From an uncultured Bacteroidota bacterium (GTDB lineage: Bacteria; Bacteroidota; Bacteroidia; Chitinophagales; Chitinophagaceae): a stretch of 37,097 nt of DNA. Below, in pieces: positions 30,484 through 37,097 of the stretch. The position numbers were made by a program, and so were the translations under genes. Positions within the stretch are counted from its first letter, which is position 1; every line of letters starts with the position of its first letter. Below the pieces are notes generated by a model. The model was not told the origin of the DNA, ran no database searches, and saw only the letters and a list, made by a program, of their open reading frames with translations. The stretch lies in contig CAISOH010000451.1 of assembly GCA_903887005.1 (NCBI GenBank), positions 1 to 37,097 on the forward strand. Direction: 5' to 3'.

Positions 30484-30720
30484 CTATTCCTCGAAATCTA
30501 TCTTCATTCCTTCAAAGAATTGGGCTGGATTTACCCGCAAAGCCTGAGCTAATGAGATCAGGAGATCCATAGAAACAGAATGTTCTCCTTTTTCAATTCT
30601 TCTGATAGTTTTCTCGTCCACTTCGGCATAAAAAGCAAGGGTAGCCTGAGTAAAGCCTGCTGCTTTTCTAAGCATTCGTAACCTTTTACCAAATTGTATA
30701 ATCTGAGTACTGTTTCTCAC
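30484..30720 (-). CDS. XRE-family helix-turn-helix regulator
   Basis: 78 residues. The whole protein is one HTH_3 domain: FGKRLRMLRKAAGFTQATLA, then FYAEVDEKTIRRIEKGEHSV and SMDLLISLAQALRVNPAQFF, with an acidic end. It binds DNA as a dimer, probably controlling its own promoter and the divergent small gene 97 bases away. Free-standing regulators of this size are frequent in toxin-antitoxin and mobile-element modules. No partner toxin is recognised unless it is the divergent 74-residue protein. Confidence 0.9.
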   Translation of the reverse strand: MRNSTQIIQFGKRLRMLRKAAGFTQATLAFYAEVDEKTIRRIEKGEHSVSMDLLISLAQALRVNPAQFFEGMKIDFEE

Positions 30721-30761
30721 GCTTCAAAAGTGAAAATAAATAAAAAAAGATAGCGGACATA

Positions 30762-30795
30762 TTTGCCCGATTTTAAATTTTCTTTTGTAAGTTTG
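30762..30795 (+). promoter_or_regulatory. Promoter of the 74-residue gene
   Basis: TTTG at 30762-30765 and TAAGTTTG at 30788-30795, separated by 22 bases. This is slightly longer than the usual 19-21, but the -7 box is a full match. It lies in the divergent intergenic region shared with the XRE gene. Confidence 0.55.
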
Positions 30796-30817
30796 CTCTA
30801 TAAAACCGTCAATTACC

Positions 30818-31042
30818 ATGGCCACCAAACCGCAACTATCCGAACGTTTAATGGAGGAGGTAGTATATTTTATGGAAAACACGCCACCTGTACGGCTCAA
30901 TATGAACCTTCGGCATTTGTTTATGAATTACCTTATGTTTTGCCAGGATGGCCACGGTTTTGATCTGGACGACCTTTTGTGGGATCTTTCCAATCTCATG
31001 CAACTCCTGGACATAGCCGGGGGAAGAAATAAAAGAAAATAA
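30818..31042 (+). CDS. Small helical protein divergent from the XRE gene
   Basis: 74 residues from an ATG. MATKPQLSERLMEEVVYFME, an RLNMNLRHLFMNYLMFCQDG segment and a C-terminal DLDDLLWDLSNLMQLLDIAG with a basic end (GRNKRK). All-helical, with no membrane segment. I have a vague memory of similar small Bacteroidota proteins with NLRxLLxxYLxxxxxG...LxDLxxLFxLLD, of unknown function. Its promoter is good and it faces the XRE regulator, which suggests a regulated pair. It could be an accessory regulator, an antitoxin-like protein or a small toxin; nothing in the sequence decides. Confidence 0.65.
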   Translation: MATKPQLSERLMEEVVYFMENTPPVRLNMNLRHLFMNYLMFCQDGHGFDLDDLLWDLSNLMQLLDIAGGRNKRK

Positions 31043-31110
31043 TGCGGGGAACCGTATTCTGAAAAAATGAAAAAATCGAAATGAGTATAAATTTTCCCGC
31101 CCCCTCCTAG

Positions 31111-31150
31111 TCTCGTCCTTAGCGGACATGGAGGCATCCGGGTACTGAAG
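31111..31150. repeat. Short repeat CGTCCTTAGCGGAC, right copy
   Basis: TCTCGTCCTTAGCGGAC...GAGGCATCCGGGTACTGA; partner of 30431-30470. It lies 68 bases after the small helical protein gene. Confidence 0.55.
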
Positions 31151-31307
31151 CTGAGATAGCAATTGCTCCGTATTTCCCATATGCCACCTTAATATCTTTC
31201 TGCAAAGTAATCCAAATAGTCCTGTTTTTTCTGTAACTTGTATTTAAATTCCTTTAAGAATTACTATTATTGAATAGTGGTCTATTTTTACAATTGACAC
31301 AGCTATA

Positions 31308-34300
31308 ATGCGACTTATGAGAAAAACCATATACTTTGTACTTCTTTTTGCTTTAGTTGCTTGTATTTTCGTACAGATACCTGCAATGGCGCAGCATAGC
31401 AAGGAACATCTTATCCTTTTAAATACTGGCACTATAACCCCTGATGCAAATGCCCGCCAATGGCTCGAAAACAGTTCTCAGGGGCCCATATCCGGCGAAC
31501 CTGTGCAGGTACTCATTCATTTCAGCAAGCTGCCAACCCCTGAACAGCGCACGCTTTTGCAGGAGGAAGGCATTACCCTGCTGGATTATATTCCTGATAA
31601 TACATTCACAGCCATGGTACATGTACCATCTAATACAGAACGGATTTTATCAACACCTATATACGGCATCATCAATACCAAACCGGAATGGAAAGCCAGC
31701 GAATATGTATGGAATCAGGTAAGCGCGGAAAACGGTATGATTGAAGCGCTCGTTTCCTTTTATCCCAATATAGATGCAGCGGCAATCAAACAATTTATCT
31801 CCGGCATTGGCGGGCAGGTAGAACCCAGCCCTATGGAGCGTTATAGCTCCTATAAAGTATTCGTTGCTGCAAGCAAAATTTATGCTATAGCGCAATGGTA
31901 TGGGGTGCGTTATATAAGCCCGGTTACCGGTATGGTCCCTTACGACCTGCAATCAAGACCGGCGGTTAAAGGAAATGTAGCGGTTACTTCCCCTGCATTT
32001 GGCGGTTATGGGTTGGCCGGGGATAGCGTTACTGTTGGAGTGGGTGACAATTGCTCCGGCATTTATCATGCAGACCTTAAAGACCGCATCACTAATTTTA
32101 ATCCCGCTCCCCTGTCCCACCATGGCGAGCATGTGAACGGCCTTGTTGGCGGCGCAGCTAGCCTGGACCCGCTGGCTGCAAGCATGGCACCCCACGTTTC
32201 ACTGGTTGACTTTTTATACGACCTCATACTGCCCGCCACAGGCGCTATGTATCATGATTATAACATGACCATCACCAACAATTCATATGGTGTTTTGCTT
32301 GGCAGTTGCAGTTATTCCGGTACATATGATGCCTACTCACAATTTCTTGATACTCTGGCTATACAATACCCTTATGTGCAACATGTTTTTGCATCTGGCA
32401 ATGATGGCGGCATGAATTGCACTCCATACATACAGGGTTTTGCGACTGTGGGAGGAGGTTACCAGCCCGCAAAAAATAATATCGTTGTTGGCAGTATGAC
32501 CGATTTCTTAATAGAGGCAGGAGATGAATCTCGCGGACCGGTAAAAGACGGGCGATTGAAACCAGAGATAATAGCTATAGGACTTGGCTCCTACTCTACC
32601 ATTGATATAGACCAATACGCATGGTCGGCAGGTACCAGTATGGCATCTCCGCAAGTTGCCGGAGGACTTGCTGAACTTACACAGCGATACAAACAGCTAA
32701 ACAGCGGTGCACAGCCACGGGCAGACCTGTTGAAAGCTATTTTGCTCGATGGAGCTATGGATTTAGGTAATCCGGGGCCTGATTACAGCTATGGGTTTGG
32801 AGGAATGGATATATACCGTTCCTTACAAATAATAGACAATGCACATTTTACCAGTAACACTATTGCTAATGGCGATGTACAGTCTTTCAATATTACTATA
32901 CCGTCTAATACCGCCCAGGTAAAGGTAATGCTGTATTGGAACGATGTACCTGCAAGCCCATCTTCTTCCAAACAATTGGTAAATGACCTCGACCTTACAG
33001 TTCAAGATCCTGCATCGGCTGTTCACCTGCCATTAATTCCTGACCCAACTCCTGCCAATGTGAATAATAATGCCACCGAACAAGCCGACCATCTTAATAA
33101 TATTGAACAGGTAACAATTACAAATCCTGTTGCCGGGAACTATACAATTAATACGCACGGCTATAATGTCCCATCAGGAACACAGCATTATGTAGTGGTT
33201 TATGACCTTATTCCAAAGGGCGTGAAACTGACATTCCCATTGGGTGGAGAACAAATTTCAAATGTGGATAGTATGCGTATATTTTGGGACGCAGTTACGG
33301 ATGGGAATTCTTTCACCGTACAATTTTCAAATGATAACGGCTCAAACTGGATGACATTATCCAATAACATACCACCCTATTGGAGGTACATTTCCTTTAT
33401 TCCGCCTGCAGCGAATACCGGTAATTGCCTTGTCCGTATTTCGAGAAATAATACAACTGAAACCGGAATATCCGGCAGGTTTTCAATGAATACCCAACCC
33501 ATAGTGTCTCTGGATACATCTCAATGTCCCGGCTATGTGAACATACACTGGTCAGCAGTTCCAAACGCCACTTCTTATAAAATGCTATGTAAAAAAGGAT
33601 TTTATATGCAGGTAGTGGATTCAGTAACTGATACTACCTGGTCATTTAGCGGCATGTCGTTAACTGATAAGTCTTACGTAGCGGTGCAACCCATTATTGA
33701 TGGGGTATCCGGTTACCGTAGTGTGGCGGCAAGCCGCATTGCCAATTCCGGCAATTGTACCAAACCTGTTTCTTTAGGGGACATTATGATAGAAAAGATC
33801 GTGTCTCCATCCAGCGGCAGGATGTTTACCAGCTCGCAATTTGGGGCTACTACACCGGTACAGGTCAAAATCAGGAACCTTTATTTTGTTGATTGCAATA
33901 ACTATACCTTGTCTTACAGTGTTAATGGCGGCACATGGCAGACATTAACAAATCCAGGAACAATCCCTGCCAAAAACGATACTATTATCAGCATACCGGG
34001 CATATCTTTTACCGCATTGGGAACTTACAATATTGCGGTAGCAATACATAACCTTGATTTTACCGACCCTCAACCCAATAATGATTCTACAGCTTTCACC
34101 ATCCTTAATCTCCCTAATGATACTATAAATCTTGCATCGCCATTTTCAGATGGTTTTGAAACAATCGGAAAATTTTCTGTTACACATGATTCAATCGGAG
34201 TATCCCCAAATGCCCATTGGGATTTTTTCTGTAGCAGTAAAGATACCGGCAGATTGCGATCTTTTGTTGACGATGATGTTACCATTACCGGCAATCGCTC

Positions 34301-36959
34301 CATCAGTCTTGATGACAATCAGAATATCCGTAATGGAAGCAAAAATAATTTTCAGGGTACGTTTAACCTTTCCAATTACGACACGGCAAATACGGAGGTA
34401 AGGGTTGACTTTGATTATATCTTACATGCTATACCAAAGTCGGCAAATAACAATATAGTATCTGCGCGGGGCAGCGACACTTCAGCATGGTACAAATTAT
34501 TCGCTTACGATCTCAATGCTTACCCCGGCAATGTAACCCATGTATCATCCCTTTCGCTTACGGATGCGTTACGGTTCAGTAAACGGAATTTTTCCGGCAG
34601 CACACAATTATCCTTCGGGCAAAATGACTCTTCCCTTATCGCTGCAAAGGATTATGGTAATGGCCTGACGTTGGATAATTTTACCATTTACACAGTAACT
34701 AATGATGCTTCGCTGGCTGGTATTGTCAGCCCTTTTCCCGGCAATTGCGGGTTACCTTCTTCTGTGCCGCTTATCGTTCAGGTTCATAACGGAGTCAGCA
34801 ATACACTCTATAATATCCAGTTGTTTTACAGTATGGACAGCGGGACGGTTTACACAGGAACTATTGATTCCTTAAAGGGGAAAAGCGATATTAAATTTAC
34901 GTTTTCAAAGCAATTGAATATTGCGCAGGGTTCTACACATATTTTGAATGTATGGCTTAAAGAAGCCGGAGACAGCTATATCCATAACGACAGTATATTG
35001 AACTATCATATCCGTAACAGCCAAATCATTACATCCTATCCTTATCTTGAAAACTTTGAGTCAGGCGATGGCGGCTTTTATAGTGACGGGTTCAAGAACT
35101 CCTGGCAATATGGTACTCCCGCTTCACCCAAAATTAACAGGGCTGCAAGTGGTAAAAAAGCGTGGAAAACCAATCTTAACGGGCATTATAACAACCTCGA
35201 AAAGTCTTATTTGTATTCTCCCTGCTTTGATATATCGCAATTGGCCAATCCAATGCTGAGTTTCAGCGCGGCTTTGGATGTGGAGAACTGCGGCGGCACA
35301 CTTTGTGATGCTGCCTGGATCGAATACTCCTTCGATGGCGCTACATGGAAAAAATTAGGAACCAGGGGACAAGGTACTAACTGGTATGATTCCACATTTG
35401 ACCTATGGAACACCGAGGGATTCTCCCGCTGGCATGTGGCAACTATCCCGATACCTGTACTTGGTTCAGGACAAACAACCCATTTCCGTTTTGTAATGTC
35501 AGCCGACCCGGGTGTTACATTTGAAGGCTTTGCCGTGGATGATATTCATATTTATGACCTTGTCAATCCAATTGCCCCCGCTACAGGAGTTGCTACCCTG
35601 GGAAAAGATTTGGCAGGCAGTACCTGGTCGGATTATTTACTCACAAATAAATTACTTGCTGCTGTTCAGCCAAATCACCAGAATATAGATAATGCCGAAA
35701 TAACGCTTTACGCACAGGATACTTTGAGCAATCCCACAGCTACGCAATATACAATGCCACGAAGCTATACTTTCAAGGCCCCACAACCCGTTACCAATAA
35801 TTCAGGTATCCGCTTATACCTTTTTGATAGTGAGGTGGTAAATGTGATCAATGATACTACCTGCCCTTCCTGCACACCGCTCGCGGATGCTTATTCGCTT
35901 GGTATCACACAATACAGCAACACAATTAACACTAAAATTGAAAACGGCACAATGACCGATGATACTGGTGGCGCCTTCACTTATTATCCCTACCCTTCCA
36001 TAAAGTGGGTGCCTTATGACAAGGGATATTATGCAGAGTTTTCAGCAAAACCATCTGCCGAATTCTGGTTTAATAATGGCGGACCAACAGGTAATTTCCC
36101 GGCTAACAGTGACTATCTCAATTTCCTGGCTTTCAAAAGCGGGCAGACAGTTGCCACGTATTGGTACTCGCTCATTGATACCATGGTAAATACCTATACT
36201 GTTCAACGGTCAGACAATGGAAAAACCTTTACTTCTTTATCAGACTTACCTTCAAGGCATCTGAATCCCGGGCAATATACCTATTCTGATTCAGTCAACA
36301 TTACGGCAGACAGCGTTCTGTACTACAGGCTGCGATGGACTATGGCAGGTAAAAACGGATACAATTATTCACCCGTCCGTAAAATTGACTATTCGGATTC
36401 CGGCTCCAGCCTGGTAACCATGGATGCCCGCATGATAACCCATCAAAATGTATTGGTCAGCTGGACGTCTTATATTGACCCTGTTGTACACTACTATAAA
36501 CTTGAACGGGCTATCGGGAACGGTAATTATCTCGTTATCAATAATACTTCCCCGTTCCATCTTTATAGCCAGCAATATTCTTTTATGGATAATCCCGGTA
36601 ATGGTATTCATATGGGCACCCCCATTCATTACCGTCTTACTGTAGTTTTAAACGATGGCAATGTAGTAGTACTACCCGTACATACCATAGAATGGATAGA
36701 CAACAATTCGGTGGCCAATATATTCCCCAATCCAACCTATGATGGAAGCATTACGATTAACTGGTATGCAGATGCCGGAACGCTTATGCACATAAACTTT
36801 TCAGACATAACCGGCAGAAAAATGTATGAAACGACCGCGACCTCTATGCAATGGAATAATACCACCCTTATTCAGACGGCCAATTTCGCCAAAGGAGTTT
36901 ATTTAGTTCATATAATTATTGGAGACGGGGTGTTTGCGGCTAAGGTGGTTTATTATTAG
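31308..36959 (+). CDS. Large secreted subtilisin-family (S8) protease with type IX sorting domain
   Basis: 1883 residues; a second ATG nine bases downstream is possible. The signal peptide is residues 1 to about 29 (RKTIYFVLLFALVACIFVQI...MAQ). A propeptide-like region (about 60-200) includes VQVLIHFSKLPTPEQ. The S8 catalytic domain (about 220-500) has Asp247 in VGVGDNCSG, His272 in SHHGEHVNG, Asn365 in FASGNDGG (oxyanion) and Ser444 in SAGTSMASPQVAGG. The usual HGTHVAG is HGEHVNG here. Beta-sandwich domains follow (about 510-630 after the protease; Fn3-like near 640-830; MAM/adhesin-like segments near 950-1090 and 1250-1420), then a C-terminal sorting domain (about 1800-1883) starting NIFPNPTYDGSITINW. 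The protein should cross the outer membrane by the type IX system and be attached or released. The substrate is unknown. Confidence 0.92.
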   Translation: MRLMRKTIYFVLLFALVACIFVQIPAMAQHSKEHLILLNTGTITPDANARQWLENSSQGPISGEPVQVLIHFSKLPTPEQRTLLQEEGITLLDYIPDNTFTAMVHVPSNTERILSTPIYGIINTKPEWKASEYVWNQVSAENGMIEALVSFYPNIDAAAIKQFISGIGGQVEPSPMERYSSYKVFVAASKIYAIAQWYGVRYISPVTGMVPYDLQSRPAVKGNVAVTSPAFGGYGLAGDSVTVGVGDNCSGIYHADLKDRITNFNPAPLSHHGEHVNGLVGGAASLDPLAASMAPHVSLVDFLYDLILPATGAMYHDYNMTITNNSYGVLLGSCSYSGTYDAYSQFLDTLAIQYPYVQHVFASGNDGGMNCTPYIQGFATVGGGYQPAKNNIVVGSMTDFLIEAGDESRGPVKDGRLKPEIIAIGLGSYSTIDIDQYAWSAGTSMASPQVAGGLAELTQRYKQLNSGAQPRADLLKAILLDGAMDLGNPGPDYSYGFGGMDIYRSLQIIDNAHFTSNTIANGDVQSFNITIPSNTAQVKVMLYWNDVPASPSSSKQLVNDLDLTVQDPASAVHLPLIPDPTPANVNNNATEQADHLNNIEQVTITNPVAGNYTINTHGYNVPSGTQHYVVVYDLIPKGVKLTFPLGGEQISNVDSMRIFWDAVTDGNSFTVQFSNDNGSNWMTLSNNIPPYWRYISFIPPAANTGNCLVRISRNNTTETGISGRFSMNTQPIVSLDTSQCPGYVNIHWSAVPNATSYKMLCKKGFYMQVVDSVTDTTWSFSGMSLTDKSYVAVQPIIDGVSGYRSVAASRIANSGNCTKPVSLGDIMIEKIVSPSSGRMFTSSQFGATTPVQVKIRNLYFVDCNNYTLSYSVNGGTWQTLTNPGTIPAKNDTIISIPGISFTALGTYNIAVAIHNLDFTDPQPNNDSTAFTILNLPNDTINLASPFSDGFETIGKFSVTHDSIGVSPNAHWDFFCSSKDTGRLRSFVDDDVTITGNRSISLDDNQNIRNGSKNNFQGTFNLSNYDTANTEVRVDFDYILHAIPKSANNNIVSARGSDTSAWYKLFAYDLNAYPGNVTHVSSLSLTDALRFSKRNFSGSTQLSFGQNDSSLIAAKDYGNGLTLDNFTIYTVTNDASLAGIVSPFPGNCGLPSSVPLIVQVHNGVSNTLYNIQLFYSMDSGTVYTGTIDSLKGKSDIKFTFSKQLNIAQGSTHILNVWLKEAGDSYIHNDSILNYHIRNSQIITSYPYLENFESGDGGFYSDGFKNSWQYGTPASPKINRAASGKKAWKTNLNGHYNNLEKSYLYSPCFDISQLANPMLSFSAALDVENCGGTLCDAAWIEYSFDGATWKKLGTRGQGTNWYDSTFDLWNTEGFSRWHVATIPIPVLGSGQTTHFRFVMSADPGVTFEGFAVDDIHIYDLVNPIAPATGVATLGKDLAGSTWSDYLLTNKLLAAVQPNHQNIDNAEITLYAQDTLSNPTATQYTMPRSYTFKAPQPVTNNSGIRLYLFDSEVVNVINDTTCPSCTPLADAYSLGITQYSNTINTKIENGTMTDDTGGAFTYYPYPSIKWVPYDKGYYAEFSAKPSAEFWFNNGGPTGNFPANSDYLNFLAFKSGQTVATYWYSLIDTMVNTYTVQRSDNGKTFTSLSDLPSRHLNPGQYTYSDSVNITADSVLYYRLRWTMAGKNGYNYSPVRKIDYSDSGSSLVTMDARMITHQNVLVSWTSYIDPVVHYYKLERAIGNGNYLVINNTSPFHLYSQQYSFMDNPGNGIHMGTPIHYRLTVVLNDGNVVVLPVHTIEWIDNNSVANIFPNPTYDGSITINWYADAGTLMHINFSDITGRKMYETTATSMQWNNTTLIQTANFAKGVYLVHIIIGDGVFAAKVVYY

Positions 36960-37097
36960 GGCATCTCTAAAAACTACATATTTTTCCTAAACAAATTATA
37001 TGAGTGATTTTATTTTATGTTTGGGTCCTTTACATTTCTAAAATTTTCATTTCAAATTGATTTTTGTTTCAGATTTTTCATTATTTTTTCATTATAA
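36960..37097. other. Downstream AT-rich end of window
   Basis: 138 AT-rich bases after the protease gene with no ORF or clear terminator seen. Confidence 0.4.

Overview
The window looks like a contiguous chromosomal segment from a Bacteroidota bacterium, most likely of the Chitinophagales/Sphingobacteriales type. The grounds are: several upstream regions carry the Bacteroidota promoter signature (TTTG about 19-21 bases before TAnnTTTG); the last large gene ends in a type IX secretion sorting domain; there is a TonB-dependent receptor with a CarboxypepD_reg-like N-terminal domain next to a small Cys-rich DUF6660-like protein; LptD has the large Bacteroidota architecture; and lipoproteins have relaxed lipoboxes. 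The finer taxonomic placement is inference.

Layout. 0-4 kb: start of an AI-2E-type transporter, a His-rich small protein, then a DUF6660-like protein followed by a TonB-dependent receptor broken by a one-base deletion. 4-7.5 kb: an outer-membrane-like hypothetical protein, a two-gene nucleotidyltransferase module resembling a toxin-antitoxin pair, and a decayed area with a duplicated signal-peptide fragment around a small palindromic element. 7.5-9.3 kb: a gene-poor stretch, then two tandem paralogous EGF-like lipoproteins. 9.3-17.2 kb is the conserved core: periplasmic amidase, divergent lptD, a 2-oxoacid dehydrogenase E2 gene, dnaA, and a tRNA-Ser/tRNA-Pro pair behind a textbook promoter.

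17.4-23.0 kb: a TetR-type regulator with a palindromic candidate operator, then a tripartite efflux operon (TolC-like channel, HlyD/MacA-like adaptor, MacB/FtsX-like permease, ATPase). The adaptor and permease genes are separated by about 350 bases of interspersed repeats. 23-25 kb is accessory: an IS110-type transposase remnant, a small membrane protein, a lipoprotein, and repeats. 25.2-28.9 kb: a Prc/CtpA-type tail-specific protease and holB (clamp-loader delta prime), both on the minus strand. 28.9-31.1 kb is a cluster of small genes of toxin-antitoxin character: a DUF2442-like protein beside a dead RelE/ParE-type toxin, an apparently intact antitoxin/toxin pair, and a divergent XRE regulator/small-protein pair. 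31.3-37 kb: a 1883-residue subtilisin-family protease with a type IX sorting domain.

The most notable features not explained by single genes are the interspersed repeats. One 75-bp family has a tandem pair at 20.73-20.91 kb and an inverted, nearly identical copy at 27.67-27.74 kb. Members of this family supply the stop codons of the adaptor and holB genes. Other hairpin families show compensatory base changes. A heptanucleotide repeat contains the likely holB start codon. I see no CRISPR array, rRNA, intact insertion sequence or prophage, and no unambiguous new multi-gene system. The best candidates for under-described systems are the nucleotidyltransferase pair at 5.7-6.6 kb and the XRE/74-residue pair at 30.5-31.0 kb.
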